From contig NZ_BIMK01000003.1 in the NCBI RefSeq assembly GCF_004001045.1, forward strand, positions 62,001 through 126,000: a stretch of DNA of 64,000 nucleotides, written 5' to 3'. Source of the DNA: Paenibacillus chibensis (lineage in GTDB: Bacteria; Bacillota; Bacilli; Paenibacillales; Paenibacillaceae). The notes beneath the pieces were generated by a model, which saw only the letters and a program-made list of their open reading frames with translations, had not been told where the DNA came from and did no database searches. Shown piece after piece: positions 45,032 to 54,413 of the stretch. Position 1 is the first letter of the stretch. The number at the start of each line of letters is the position of its first letter. The position numbers and the translations under genes were made by a program.

Positions 45032-45721
45032 TTATGAGTCACCTCTCAGAATGTAACCCGCTCCCCGGATGGTTTGGATCAAGCGTTTGCCTCCATGTTC
45101 CTCCGTTTTTTGACGCAGCATCGCGATATAAACCTCAAGCACGTTGGATTCGCCGCTGTAATCGTAGCCCCAAATTTTATCCATGATCAGGTCGCGCGAC
45201 AGCACCCGCTTCGGATTTTGCATGAACAAATGCAGAAGCTCGAATTCCTTGGCGGTCAGCTCGAGCCGTTTGCCGCTGCGCAAGACCTCTCTCGAATCGA
45301 CGTCCAGCACGATATCCTCGAACGTCAGTCGATGATCTTCCGCGTCCTCTTGTCCCGGCTTTCGGCGAAGAAGCGCACGAACGCGGGCCAGCAGCTCTTC
45401 CAGAGCAAACGGTTTGACCAAATAATCGTCGGCACCGATATCCAGCCCTTTGACACGGTGCTCCACCTCGTCTTTGGCCGTCAGCATCAGGACCGGTACG
45501 CGAATGCCTCCCTCGCGCAAACGCCGGCATACCTCAAAGCCGTCCACTTGCGGCATCATGACATCCAGGATGACCAGATCCGGTTCGCTCGCCAGTACGC
45601 TTTTTAATCCTTCCGCCCCATTGCTCGCCGTAATAATGTCATAGCCTTCAAACGCCAGCCCTCTGCGCAGCATGGAAATTATTTTTTCGTCGTCATCAAC
45701 AATCAATACTTTAGATCGCAT
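45032..45721 (-). CDS. OmpR/PhoB-type response regulator
   Basis: 229 residues: receiver domain (VLIVDDDEK, phosphoacceptor Asp53 in LVILDVMMP, LVKPFALEELLAR) and winged-helix domain ending RLIQTIRGAGYILRGDS. It is similar in layout to MprA/CssR-type regulators. It is the first gene of the pair with the downstream kinase. htrA lies just upstream on the same strand and ends in a hairpin. CssRS and MprAB-type systems control HtrA proteases in other Gram-positives, so htrA is a plausible target. Confidence 0.94.
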   Translation of the reverse strand: MRSKVLIVDDDEKIISMLRRGLAFEGYDIITASNGAEGLKSVLASEPDLVILDVMMPQVDGFEVCRRLREGGIRVPVLMLTAKDEVEHRVKGLDIGADDYLVKPFALEELLARVRALLRRKPGQEDAEDHRLTFEDIVLDVDSREVLRSGKRLELTAKEFELLHLFMQNPKRVLSRDLIMDKIWGYDYSGESNVLEVYIAMLRQKTEEHGGKRLIQTIRGAGYILRGDS

Positions 45722-45815
45722 ATATGGATGGCCCCTTCATTCCTGTACTCGTTTCCTTCATATCTCTTGCTTCTATTGTAGCAGTGAATATTTGCGTTTG
45801 CATCTCTGTACAACA

Positions 45816-45844
45816 ACAGCGGAAGGGACCTTCCCTTCCGCTGT
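45816..45844 (-). terminator. Hairpin after htrA
   Basis: ACAGCGGAAGGG (45816-45827) with CCCTTCCGCTGT (45833-45844), a perfect 12-bp stem. Only TTGTTG follows, so some read-through into the regulator gene is possible. Confidence 0.7.
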
Positions 45845-45875
45845 CAAATGATATCCCTCTGGGTATTCCTTATGG

Positions 45876-47531
45876 TTATTGCTGATCGGTGCCGTCAGAG
45901 GTAACGTTGTATTTATTTTTGTCGCCGACCGTTACTTGCAGGTCAATTTTCTTGTTATTGCGGACGACGTTCAGCGTTACGGTAGAACCAACCTTTTGCG
46001 TTTGGATGAAGTTAACCAGATCCGTATTGGTTTTATAGCTGGTTCCGTTTACGCCGGTGATAATGTCATACGGACGCAGGTCAGCATCATACGCCGGGGA
46101 TTTATAGGTCACTTCCACGACAACGTTGCCTTCCTTAATATCTGTTTGCATTTGCTTGGCAACTTCATCGGTCAGGGTCATCAGTTTGGCTCCAATAAAA
46201 GGAATCGGGTCTTTCGGAATTTCCTGATTTTTCTCCAGCTTGTCGACCACGTTCTTGATGGTGCTGGTTGGAATCGCGAAGCCGATGCCTTGGGAATCCG
46301 CACTGACAGCTACGTTCATGCCGATGACTTCACCGCTCATGTTCAACAGCGGGCCGCCGGAGTTACCAGGGTTAATGGACGCATCGGTCTGCAGCAAGTG
46401 TTGGTATTTGCGCGTGCCGCTGCCTGTTTCTTCCTTAATATCGATCGACCGTTCACGTGCGCTCAACACACCGCTGGTTACGGTATGGTCAAACCCTTGC
46501 GGGTTACCGATCGCAACGACCGGCTGACCGACTTTCATATTATTGGAATCACCGAGGGGTACAACCGGGAAGTTGCTGCCTTCGATTTTCAAGACGGCCA
46601 AATCCAGATCTTTCGATTTGCCAAGCAGCTTGGCTTCATAGATCTTCTTGTCGTTTTCGATAGTAACTTGAATCACGTCGGCATTCTCGATCACGTGCTC
46701 ATTCGTCAGAATGTAGCCGTCCTTGCTGTAGATGAACCCGGAACCGATACCGTATGGAATCAGCTGGGATTTATTTTGCGACTGGGATTGGGATTGAGAC
46801 TGAGAGTCGCCGTTCGACTGCGAGTCCCCAAAATAATCGCTGCCGTCTCCGCTTTGGTCACCGAAGAAGTATGAGAACGGATCGTTCAGGAACGGATTCG
46901 ATTGGGATTGGGAGCTCCGGGCGCTTTGCTTGACGAGCGTCTCGATTTTCACGACTGCCGGTCCTGCTTCCTGCACCACCCCGGAAACATCCGTAGGCTT
47001 ACTTAAAGGAAGCGAGGTGTTCGATGTACTTCCACCGCTGCCGCTGGTTTCCGGTGCGGCGGAGACGGTTGTGCTTGGCTGCTCTGCCGATGACATCGCC
47101 GTGTTTGGCGTAAACAGGTTCATGCGGTCCGAGGTAAACATCAGCGCCCCGACGACAACGACTCCTGCCAAGAAGGAAATCAAAATCGCTTTAACGGATG
47201 TTTTCGGCGGCTTCTGATTAAACTGCCAATTTCCGTTGCCGCCACTACCTCCCGCTGCCCCGCCGCTTCTGCCGGCATTGCCGGAATCCGTGGAGGAGTA
47301 GTAAGGGTTGACCGATGGAAGCGGCCTTACCGGATTCGGAGGCGTAATTTCGACATCCTCCTGATTGTGGCTTTCCACTCCGCGTTGCTCCGCGTTTTCC
47401 TTTCCGATGGATTGGAACGGACCGTAGGAATAGTAGTATGATGAGGAACCCGATTCAGAAGTTTCTTGCCGCTTCATGTTGTCGTTTTGAAAATCGTCTT
47501 CAGGTTGACCGGATCTGTTTCTTTCGTCCAT
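45876..47531 (-). CDS. htrA: Membrane-anchored HtrA/DegP serine protease
   Basis: 551 residues. A long cytoplasmic N-terminus rich in Ser, Tyr, Gly and Asn (about 1-110), one membrane segment (about 113-132), and a Ser/Thr-rich linker lead to the trypsin-like domain. The catalytic triad is His in LTNEHVIENAD, Asp in LDLAVLKIEG and Ser in NPGNSGGPL. A single PDZ domain follows near the C-terminus (KSPAYDADLRPYDIITGVNG). A low-complexity insert of alternating Ser/Gln/Asn (DSQSNGDSQSQSQSQSQNKS) lies in the N-terminal part of the protease. It degrades misfolded exported proteins at the outer membrane face. Confidence 0.95.
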   Translation of the reverse strand: MDERNRSGQPEDDFQNDNMKRQETSESGSSSYYYSYGPFQSIGKENAEQRGVESHNQEDVEITPPNPVRPLPSVNPYYSSTDSGNAGRSGGAAGGSGGNGNWQFNQKPPKTSVKAILISFLAGVVVVGALMFTSDRMNLFTPNTAMSSAEQPSTTVSAAPETSGSGGSTSNTSLPLSKPTDVSGVVQEAGPAVVKIETLVKQSARSSQSQSNPFLNDPFSYFFGDQSGDGSDYFGDSQSNGDSQSQSQSQSQNKSQLIPYGIGSGFIYSKDGYILTNEHVIENADVIQVTIENDKKIYEAKLLGKSKDLDLAVLKIEGSNFPVVPLGDSNNMKVGQPVVAIGNPQGFDHTVTSGVLSARERSIDIKEETGSGTRKYQHLLQTDASINPGNSGGPLLNMSGEVIGMNVAVSADSQGIGFAIPTSTIKNVVDKLEKNQEIPKDPIPFIGAKLMTLTDEVAKQMQTDIKEGNVVVEVTYKSPAYDADLRPYDIITGVNGTSYKTNTDLVNFIQTQKVGSTVTLNVVRNNKKIDLQVTVGDKNKYNVTSDGTDQQ

Positions 47532-47647
47532 GTTTTATGCCTCCTGTACCCTAATTTATATCAATTAAATATGGGGATTTGTTTAACTGTTTATATCATG
47601 TACTATAAACCTTAATAGCAGATTAAAAACAATTAAAAAGGAGATAA

Positions 47648-48107
47648 GAAAACACAATTATCGATGCAATTCTCAGAAGCCAGACCGCTTCTAGATGTTG
47701 TTTTTCTTGCGAAATCAGGTCAGCTTCTCAATGGTGCTTCTCAATCTGATTTCTAAAAGAAAACACAATTATCGATGCAATTCTCAGAAGCCAGACCGCC
47801 TTTAGAGGTTGTTTTTCTTGCGAAATCAAGCAGCTTTGTCAGAGGTGCGTATCACTCTGATTTCTAAAGAAAAACAATGGAACGATGAAATTTCACAGTT
47901 GCCAGACCGCGACTAAAGGAAGGTTTGCTTGCGAAATCAAGCAGCTTTGTCAGAGGTGCGTATCAGTTTGATTTCTAAAAGAAAACAGGATGCGTCCCAC
48001 AAACTAGACCGCGCGATGATAAACTTTTCGACGAAACGTTACATTATAATGGCTAATATGAAAAATCAGATTGAGCACTTCTGAAAGTGCCAATCTGATT
48101 TTTAGAA
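47648..48107. repeat. Tandem array of about 111-bp structured repeats
   Basis: Four head-to-tail units: 47648-47758 (111 bp), 47759-47868 (110), 47869-47980 (112) and a diverged 47981-48107 (127). Units 1-3 share CCAGACCGC, CTTGCGAAATCA and a GATTTCTAAA-type end. Each of units 1-3 has an 8-bp inverted repeat with an exact 27-nt loop: 47711-47718/47746-47753, 47822-47829/47857-47864 and 47933-47940/47968-47975. Its innermost pair is G-C, G-U (read on the minus strand) and A-U respectively. A smaller hairpin closes the loop CAGACC in units 1 and 3 (47675-47692; 47897-47914). The fourth unit carries the liaR terminator. No open frame with a ribosome site crosses the array. The stretch 47532-47647 is AT-rich htrA promoter DNA. 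Confidence 0.85.
48061..48103 (-). terminator. Terminator of liaFSR, inside repeat unit 4
   Basis: AAAAATCAGATTG (48061-48073) with CAATCTGATTTTT (48091-48103) and an inner GCACTT/AAGTGC stem. Nearly symmetric T-runs suggest it could work in both directions. Its outer stem resembles the hairpin of the repeat units. Confidence 0.85.
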
Positions 48108-48137
48108 GAAAGAAGGTGACTTTGCCTTCAGGCATTC

Positions 48138-48797
48138 TTACTCGGACTGCACCCATCCCTTGCGATGCGCGTAAATGGCCAGCTGCGTCCGGTCCTCCAG
48201 CTCGCATTTCATGAGCAGGTTGCTGACATGCGTCTTCACGGTTTTGATGCTGATATGCAGCTCTTCTGCGATATCCTTATTACTCTTGCCCTCGGCAATC
48301 AGCAGCAGCACTTCTTTTTCGCGTTCGGTCATCCCCGAAGAGTCTCCCTGCACGGTGCGTTGCCGAATTCCGCGCGTCAGCGCCTGTGACACGTCGCCGG
48401 TCATCACCGGCATGCCGCGGTTTGCACCCTGCAGCGCATAAATAAGCTCATCCGCCGATACCGTTTTGAGCACGTAGCTGACCGCGCCCGCCTCCACGGC
48501 ATCCACGACCAGGTCATCCTCCAGAAAGCTCGTCAAAATGACGATTTTCATGGACGGATACTCTCCCAGCACCGCGCGCGTCGTTTCGACGCCGTTCATC
48601 ACCGGCATCATCAGGTCCATCAGGATCACATCGGGAAACTGCTCGGGCGAAGCATTTTTAAGCCAATCCAGCACTTTGGTACCGTTGTCCGCCTCACCGA
48701 CGACTTCGATGGACGGTTCCAGCATCAAATACGTTTTGAGGCCCATCCGCACCATCTCGTGATCGTCCACAATCATCACTTTCATGATATCCGTCAT
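48138..48797 (-). CDS. liaR: LiaR-type response regulator (NarL/LuxR family)
   Basis: 219 residues: receiver domain (VMIVDDHEMVRMGL, phosphoacceptor Asp61 in VILMDLMMP) and LuxR helix-turn-helix (LTEREKEVLLLIAEGKSNKD-like region, TVKTHVSNLLMKCEL). The N-terminus matches LiaR/VraR proteins closely. Its ATG overlaps the kinase stop (TAATG); an in-frame ATG 12 nt further on is an alternative. LiaR controls the response to cell-wall-active antibiotics in Bacillus and relatives. The liaIH targets are not in this window. Confidence 0.93.
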   Translation of the reverse strand: MTDIMKVMIVDDHEMVRMGLKTYLMLEPSIEVVGEADNGTKVLDWLKNASPEQFPDVILMDLMMPVMNGVETTRAVLGEYPSMKIVILTSFLEDDLVVDAVEAGAVSYVLKTVSADELIYALQGANRGMPVMTGDVSQALTRGIRQRTVQGDSSGMTEREKEVLLLIAEGKSNKDIAEELHISIKTVKTHVSNLLMKCELEDRTQLAIYAHRKGWVQSE

Positions 48798-49855
48798 TAT
48801 TCCTCTTCCTCTCCCATCTTATGTTCCAGGCCAGCCGCTTCTTCCACAAATTTAGGTATATGTACGCGAATCGTCGTTCCGGAACCTTGACGGCTGATGA
48901 TTTCCACTTTACCGCCCAGTTTTTCCGCGCGCTCCTGCATCGTCGTCAATCCGTAAGATCCCGTCTTATGCGGTACTTCATTAAAGCCCTGTCCGTCATC
49001 ACTGATGCTGAGCACGACCTGCCGCTGCTCTTCGCGGAGCGACATGCTGACCAGCCGCGCATGGGCATGCTTCACGATGTTCGCCATCGCCTCCTGAATG
49101 ATCAGGAATAGCTGATGCTCAATCGCTTCGGATAATTCCCCTTGCAGCTCGACCTCTTTCATGCCCTTTAAAGCGTTTTGGCGGCAGTAGTCCGGGAACC
49201 ACATTTCCAGCGCCTGCGCCAGATTTTTGCCCTCCAGTTCAATCGGGCGCAGCTGGGCGATCAAAGCCCGCATCTGCTTCTGCGCCATTTGCGACATGGA
49301 AATCAGCTGCGTCATGACGACTTGCCCATGCTCTGCGTTTCGCTCCAGCACCTTGGGCAGGGAAGAGGCCGACATATGTATGGCGAACAGCTGCTGGCAT
49401 ACCGTATCATGCAAATCCCGGGCCATGCGCCGCCGCTCTTCCAGAACGGCCCGTTCCGCCGCTTTTTCTTTCTCCACGACCTCCTGCTCGCCCATCCGCT
49501 GCAGCAGCATCATTTTCTTTTCCATGGCCTCCATCAAATTGTTGAACTCATGATAAAGCCGCGTAAAGGTGGGGTCATCGGATTCCCCGATCCGTACGGA
49601 CAAATTGCCCTTCGCCACCTGCAGCATATTGTATTCAAGAATATCGAGGCGGCGCTGAATGCGCTGACCGGCCATATATCCGATCACGATCGATAACAGC
49701 AGGAAGCCCAGGCTTGTGTACACCCAAACCCAGGTTCCTTTGACGACCAGATATCCGCTGTCCGCCCCGATGTATAGAACCGCACTCATGAGGAATCCGG
49801 TCAACAAGAAATAAAACAACAACATCCATTTGGTATTCTTCAATATACTCCGCAT
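48797..49855 (-). CDS. liaS: LiaS-type sensor histidine kinase
   Basis: 352 residues of an intramembrane-sensing kinase: two membrane segments (about 9-32 and 43-65) joined by a very short loop, HAMP, then HisKA_3 with the phospho-His in RRRMARDLHDTVCQQLFAIH, and HATPase (ISDDGQGF; GSYGLTTMQERAEKLGG). The absence of an extracellular sensor is typical of LiaS, which relies on LiaF for inhibition until envelope stress. It sits between liaF and liaR with near-zero spacing. Confidence 0.93.
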   Translation of the reverse strand: MRSILKNTKWMLLFYFLLTGFLMSAVLYIGADSGYLVVKGTWVWVYTSLGFLLLSIVIGYMAGQRIQRRLDILEYNMLQVAKGNLSVRIGESDDPTFTRLYHEFNNLMEAMEKKMMLLQRMGEQEVVEKEKAAERAVLEERRRMARDLHDTVCQQLFAIHMSASSLPKVLERNAEHGQVVMTQLISMSQMAQKQMRALIAQLRPIELEGKNLAQALEMWFPDYCRQNALKGMKEVELQGELSEAIEHQLFLIIQEAMANIVKHAHARLVSMSLREEQRQVVLSISDDGQGFNEVPHKTGSYGLTTMQERAEKLGGKVEIISRQGSGTTIRVHIPKFVEEAAGLEHKMGEEEE

Positions 49856-49859
49856 GCGC

Positions 49860-50945
49860 TCAACCTACTTTGTTCACTTTGATATCGCCGATAAATGCGC
49901 TGATGTTAATCCGGATTTTTTTTCGCGCATCCTTGTAAAATGGAGTTTTGCTCTGGAAGCTGCTCATGAACCCGCTCCGCGACTCGCTCAGCACGGACAT
50001 GTCTCCGATAAAAGAGCTGGAGTTGACTGAGATGCCAAGATCCGTGTCCTCAGGAACGTATACCTTGATATCCCCGATAAAAGCTGAAATGTTGATTTTC
50101 GTTTCTCCGAACGGTATATGCGCATTGGTCAAATCGAGTACCGTATCCCCGATAAATTGGGAAAGGTTCGTCGGCTTCAGCTCAAAATAATCGCGCCCCA
50201 GGTGGATATCCCCGATGAAGGACGATCTATTGATTCGGCTTCTGTCATGTTCCGTTTCGACATGCCCTTCCCAGCCCGAATGGCCATGGCGTCTTTCATG
50301 TCTCATCTGCTGCCGCAAATGCTGGTGGTGCTTCTTCTGCTGTTTATATTTCTTTTTGTACTGCTTGTATTGATCCTTTACGTCCCCATCTTCCCTATCA
50401 TCCAGGTCGAAATCATCATCGTCGTCATCCTCGACCATAGCGCTAAAGCCTTTGCGCTCTGCTTCCTTCCGCTCCGTGAACGGGATGCCGAACTTTTCTT
50501 CAAACTGCTGGTCAAGCGTCGATTTGGCCGTCAGGTCTTCGGGCTCCGGCGGTTCGGGCGTAAAGTGCTCATCCTTTCGATGCGGGCGCGGCGGCGGAGG
50601 CGCGTGATGGTCATGCGGCTTAAATATAACGTACAGCCCCGCGATAATCAGCAGTGCCGGAATGATGATCTTAAAGAAGCTGCCCGGCGTAATCCAATCC
50701 CAGCCTTCGTTTCTCCCCAGAAAATAAGATCCGAACAACAGCAGCACCGCAGCGCCTATAAAAGAGGATCTTCTTCCTTTAAGCAGCTCCTTGATTCCCA
50801 GAACGATGAGAATGACAGGCCAGTAATGGCCAATGATGTAGCCCAGACTGACATCAATGACTCCCAGCTGGTTCAGCAGGAACAGCGCGCCGATCCCGAT
50901 CAGCACAACGCCTCCGAATAGCCGGTCCAACCATCGTGTTTTCAT
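49860..50945 (-). CDS. liaF: LiaF-type membrane inhibitor of the LiaSR system
   Basis: 361 residues. Four hydrophobic helices fill the first 110 residues. A hydrophilic linker follows with His/Pro-rich (HDHHAPPPPRPHRKDEH) and acidic parts (EDDDDDDFDLDDREDGD), then a KKYKQQKKHHQHLRQQ basic stretch. The C-terminal beta-helix domain contains five FIGD repeats (SSFIGDIHL, SQFIGDTVL, SAFIGDIKV, SSFIGDMSV, SAFIGDIKV). The N-terminal half and the FIGD domain agree with LiaF; the charged linker is longer than in B. subtilis LiaF (241 residues). It is the first gene of the operon and holds LiaS inactive in unstressed cells. Confidence 0.9.
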   Translation of the reverse strand: MKTRWLDRLFGGVVLIGIGALFLLNQLGVIDVSLGYIIGHYWPVILIVLGIKELLKGRRSSFIGAAVLLLFGSYFLGRNEGWDWITPGSFFKIIIPALLIIAGLYVIFKPHDHHAPPPPRPHRKDEHFTPEPPEPEDLTAKSTLDQQFEEKFGIPFTERKEAERKGFSAMVEDDDDDDFDLDDREDGDVKDQYKQYKKKYKQQKKHHQHLRQQMRHERRHGHSGWEGHVETEHDRSRINRSSFIGDIHLGRDYFELKPTNLSQFIGDTVLDLTNAHIPFGETKINISAFIGDIKVYVPEDTDLGISVNSSSFIGDMSVLSESRSGFMSSFQSKTPFYKDARKKIRINISAFIGDIKVNKVG

Positions 50946-51109
50946 GTTACATATCCCCTTTAAAAGTTAAACTGTTTGCCGAAGTGGAGCATCCACTTGG
51001 TGGATTTGATAACAGTGTACAACATGTCGGCACGCTTCGGATAGCGGCGCGGGAATGATGTTGAGCTCGGTCTCGGGACCGAGGCGTCTGGATATCATTT
51101 ACAAAAGCA

Positions 51110-51139
51110 AAAGCACCCGCTTCAAGCAGCGGATGCTTT
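51110..51139 (-). terminator. Terminator of the small repeated protein gene
   Basis: AAAGCACCCGC (51110-51120) with GCGGATGCTTT (51129-51139), one mismatch, followed by TGCTTTTG on the minus strand. A second GC-rich palindrome lies at 51065-51083 without a T-run. Confidence 0.65.
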
Positions 51140-51164
51140 CGGATGAATCGTTATGGCTCGATGG

Positions 51165-51329
51165 TTAGTTCTTCTCTTTAAACTCTTCGTCGAATTTTTC
51201 ATCCGGCGTCTTATAGTTGCTGCTCTTTACAGCTTTGGAGCTCTTCTGGGAAGAGTTCTCTTCAGCAAACTCAGCATTGAACTTCTCGTTCGGAGTTTGG
51301 TAGTTGTCTTGAATTTTCTGCTTTTTCAT
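51165..51329 (-). CDS. Small hydrophilic protein with an internal duplication, 54 residues
   Basis: It has two copies of the same motif: NYQTPNEKFNAEFAEEN (residues 9-25) and NYKTPDEKFDEEFKEKN (38-54), joined by a Ser/Lys linker. There are no cysteines and no hydrophobic core, so it is probably disordered or helix-forming on binding. GGGAGGTGA stands about 9 nt before the ATG and a terminator follows. I do not recognise a family. The F-x-x-EF pattern recalls gamma-type small acid-soluble spore proteins only superficially. Confidence 0.75.
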   Translation of the reverse strand: MKKQKIQDNYQTPNEKFNAEFAEENSSQKSSKAVKSSNYKTPDEKFDEEFKEKN

Positions 51330-51463
51330 TGGCTTAAGTCACCTCCCTGAAAGCTTGTCGTTCATGGCAAGCTCCACTTGCCTGGGGGCTGATGTTCGTT
51401 TCCCCAGTCCGTAGTATGTGAAACGGGGAAAAAATTATGCAAGCGCCTGCCTGTCGGCTCACA

Positions 51464-51510
51464 AAAAAAGCCCTTCAACCCCGCACACTGGCGAGTTTAA
51501 AGGGCTTTTG
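51464..51510 (-). terminator. Terminator after the 3D-domain protein gene
   Basis: AAAAAGCCCTT near 51465-51475 pairs with AAGGGCTTTT ending at 51509, loop of about 25 nt, followed by a T-run on the minus strand. Confidence 0.75.
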
Positions 51511-51534
51511 TCCGTATTGAGATTAAATGGCTTC

Positions 51535-52323
51535 TTACAACAATGAGGCTGGAACCGATTTGTAGGTTTGGATCGCTTTTCCGAGCGCGTTCAGCATCTT
51601 TTCGCTGCATTTGCCGTTGCCGCGTTTGATGACTTGAACCTCAACCTCTTTCTTTCCCCATTCCTTGTAAACCTGCTTGGTCGTAGCAAAATAAAGATCG
51701 ATTTTACGTCCTTTGATCGCAGATCCCACGTCAGCCACAATGGCGTACCCATACTCAGGAATATAGAGCACCGTACCGAGCGGGAACACGCGCGGATCGG
51801 CAGCGATGGTCGAAATGGTGTTCTTGTCCCGGCGTACTTTTACACCCGAATAAGTAATGCCGTACTGCGGATGAGACGGAAGCTTCCCAGTCGATTCATA
51901 GCCGGCGGTATACCCCGTGGCCATTACTTTCATCGTATGGATGACTTGCTCCTGTTTGGGAGCCGACACGGCCACTGCACCCTGTTTATTCACGCCCTGG
52001 GCCGGTTTGGTTACGGTCCCTGCGATTGCCGGCAGCGCCTTCGGCGTGAACTTCGGCATAAACTCGTTTTGGGTCAAGGCCGCTAGCTGGTCAGCCTTCT
52101 TCTTATTGACGTCGACGATTTTGAACATATCCGGTTTGGCTGCATATTTTAACGGTTTGAGATAGTAGTCATTGTTAGAAATGATGGATTTGCCGGTTGT
52201 GCTGTCAGCCATATAGCCGGGCGTAAGCGAAAAGGCGGCCGCATACAGATTTGGCGTTTCCGCGAACAGCCCAAACAAAAGCATGCATAATAAAATCCTC
52301 TGCCATGTTTTACCTTTAATCAT
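51535..52323 (-). CDS. Secreted 3D-domain protein (YocH/YuiC/RpfB-like)
   Basis: 262 residues: signal peptide (about 1-28), a spacer region rich in Lys, Ala and Gln, and a C-terminal 3D domain. The three characteristic aspartates are in [23 protein letters not shown] and KIDLYF. The double-psi barrel fold is that of lytic transglycosylases such as MltA, so a role in peptidoglycan turnover, often during sporulation or stationary phase, is likely. No LysM domain is visible. GGGGGAGGA precedes the ATG. Confidence 0.88.
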   Translation of the reverse strand: MIKGKTWQRILLCMLLFGLFAETPNLYAAAFSLTPGYMADSTTGKSIISNNDYYLKPLKYAAKPDMFKIVDVNKKKADQLAALTQNEFMPKFTPKALPAIAGTVTKPAQGVNKQGAVAVSAPKQEQVIHTMKVMATGYTAGYESTGKLPSHPQYGITYSGVKVRRDKNTISTIAADPRVFPLGTVLYIPEYGYAIVADVGSAIKGRKIDLYFATTKQVYKEWGKKEVEVQVIKRGNGKCSEKMLNALGKAIQTYKSVPASLL

Positions 52324-52472
52324 TTGAAATCCTCCCCCTTACTAGCGAGGATGTCCAGATGAAATGGCATTTATACATGTCTTTTGAACATGCTTCATGG
52401 CAGAGGACTACATTTTACTTAAAAAGAATGACTTAAAACCTCGATGAAGGACCGCTCCGGATGTTAAAAATC

Positions 52473-54413
52473 CTAGAAAATTACGCGGTTTGTGATTTGT
52501 TCCTTCAGCATGGAAACCGCTTCGTCCAGCGGCTGGGCGCCAAGGTCTCCCTCGCCGCGCTTACGGATCGACACGGAGCCTGCGTTCATTTCGTTTTCGC
52601 CGACGATGAACATGTACGGGATTTTTTCCAGCTGTCCCTCGCGGATTTTGTAGCCCAGCTTTTCATTGCGCAGGTCGGCATCCACCGTTACCCCGCTAAG
52701 CTGCAATTTCTCGGCTACTTGCTTCGCGTAGTCTTCGAAAGCCGTCGATACCGGAATGACCTTCACCTGTACCGGAGAGAGCCATAGCGGAAGCGAGCCG
52801 GCAAAATTCTCGAGCAGGAAGGCTGTAAAGCGCTCCATCGTACCGAGGATACCGCGGTGGATGACGACCGGACGGTGCTTCTGACCGTCATCGCCGACAT
52901 ATTCAAGTTCGAAGCGTTCAGGCAGCAGGAAGTCCAGCTGAACAGTCGACAATGTTTCTTCCTTGCCAAGTGCGGTGCGGATCTGCACGTCCAGCTTTGG
53001 ACCGTAGAATGCCGCTTCGCCTTCCGCCTCGAAGAACGGAATGCCGGTTTCCTCGACAACCTCGCGCAGCATGCGCTGGGACATTTCCCACATTTGATCG
53101 TTCGGGAAATATTTCTCGGTATCCTCCGGATCGCGGTAAGACAGACGGAAACGGAAATCATGGATGCCGAAATCCTCGTAGACCTTCGTGATCAGCTGGA
53201 TAACGCGCAGGAACTCTTCCTTGATCTGATCCGGACGGCAGAAAATATGCGAGTCGTTCAACGTCATGGCGCGTACGCGGTGCAGGCCGGTCAGAGCGCC
53301 TGACATTTCGTAGCGGTGCTGCATGCCAAGCTCGGCGATGCGGATCGGCAGATCGCGGTAGCTGTGCATAGAGCTCTTGTATACCATCATGTGATGCGGG
53401 CAGTTCATGGGGCGAAGCACGAGCTCTTCATTGTCGAGCTCCATCTTAGGGAACATATCCTCCTGATAGTGCTCCCAGTGACCGGAGGTTTTGTACAGCT
53501 CCACGTTGCCGAGCACCGGCGTATACACGTGCTGGTAGCCAAGGCTTTCCTCCAGATCCACGATATAACGCTCCAAAGTGCGGCGCAGCTTCGCGCCTTT
53601 CGGCAGCCACATCGGCAGGCCTTGTCCCACAAGCTGGGAGAAGGTGAAGATTTCGAGCTCCTTGCCGAGCTTGCGGTGATCGCGTTTTTTGGCTTCCTCC
53701 AGCAGATGCAGATGCTCGTCCAGCTGGGCTTTTTTCGCGAATGCCGTTCCGTAAATCCGCTGCAGCATTTTATTTTTGCTGTCTCCGCGCCAGTAAGCGC
53801 CGGCCACGTTCATCAGCTTGAACACTTTGATTTTGCCTGTGGAAGGCAGATGCGGTCCGCGGCAAAGGTCGAAGAATTCGCCCTGCTCATAAATCGTAAT
53901 AATGCTGTCTTCAGGCAGCGCATTGATCAGTTCCAGCTTATAAGGGTCTCCCAGCTCGCCGAATACGTTCAGCGCTTCCTGACGGCTGACTTCCTTGCGT
54001 ACGATCGGCAGGTTTTCGCCTACGATGCGTTCCATTTCCTTTTCGATCTTTTGCAGATCTTCGGGATTCAGCGGATGCTCGAGATCCATATCATAATAAA
54101 ATCCGCCTTCAATTACCGGGCCCACGCCAAGCTTGACCTCTTTGGCACCAAATAGACGTTTAACCGCCTGGGCCATCAAGTGGGCTGTACTGTGGCGCAT
54201 GACTTCCAGACCGTCCTCGGAATCCAGGGTTACGATTTCAATCAGCGCGCCATCTTTAAGCGGAGTGGACAAGTCCACGACGATGCCGTCCATTTTGCCG
54301 GCTGCCGCATTTTTTTTGAGTCCGCTGCTGATGGATGCCGCCACATCCTCGATTGTACTTCCTTCTGCATATTCCCGGCCGGAGCCGTCCGGAAGCTTGA
54401 TACTTACTGACAC
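52473..54413 (-). CDS. thrS: Threonyl-tRNA synthetase
   Basis: 646 residues, full length. TGS domain (about 1-65, [11 protein letters not shown]), editing domain with [15 protein letters not shown], class II catalytic core ([36 protein letters not shown]) and anticodon-binding domain at the C-terminus. It charges tRNA-Thr. The start is GTG at 54413, with AAGGAGG 7 nt upstream. The longer open frame toward 54584 runs through the T-box leader and is not coding. Expression is controlled by that T-box. Confidence 0.97.
   Translation of the reverse strand: MSVSIKLPDGSGREYAEGSTIEDVAASISSGLKKNAAAGKMDGIVVDLSTPLKDGALIEIVTLDSEDGLEVMRHSTAHLMAQAVKRLFGAKEVKLGVGPVIEGGFYYDMDLEHPLNPEDLQKIEKEMERIVGENLPIVRKEVSRQEALNVFGELGDPYKLELINALPEDSIITIYEQGEFFDLCRGPHLPSTGKIKVFKLMNVAGAYWRGDSKNKMLQRIYGTAFAKKAQLDEHLHLLEEAKKRDHRKLGKELEIFTFSQLVGQGLPMWLPKGAKLRRTLERYIVDLEESLGYQHVYTPVLGNVELYKTSGHWEHYQEDMFPKMELDNEELVLRPMNCPHHMMVYKSSMHSYRDLPIRIAELGMQHRYEMSGALTGLHRVRAMTLNDSHIFCRPDQIKEEFLRVIQLITKVYEDFGIHDFRFRLSYRDPEDTEKYFPNDQMWEMSQRMLREVVEETGIPFFEAEGEAAFYGPKLDVQIRTALGKEETLSTVQLDFLLPERFELEYVGDDGQKHRPVVIHRGILGTMERFTAFLLENFAGSLPLWLSPVQVKVIPVSTAFEDYAKQVAEKLQLSGVTVDADLRNEKLGYKIREGQLEKIPYMFIVGENEMNAGSVSIRKRGEGDLGAQPLDEAVSMLKEQITNRVIF

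Noticed and set aside
47981..48060. Coding extension of liaR or a small gene in repeat unit 4
   Set aside because: liaR already ends at 48138 with family-typical length, and the frame over the repeats has no ribosome site.
47648..48107. CRISPR array
   Set aside because: The units are about 111 bp and homologous along most of their length, without the short identical repeats and unique spacers of CRISPR, and no cas gene is near.
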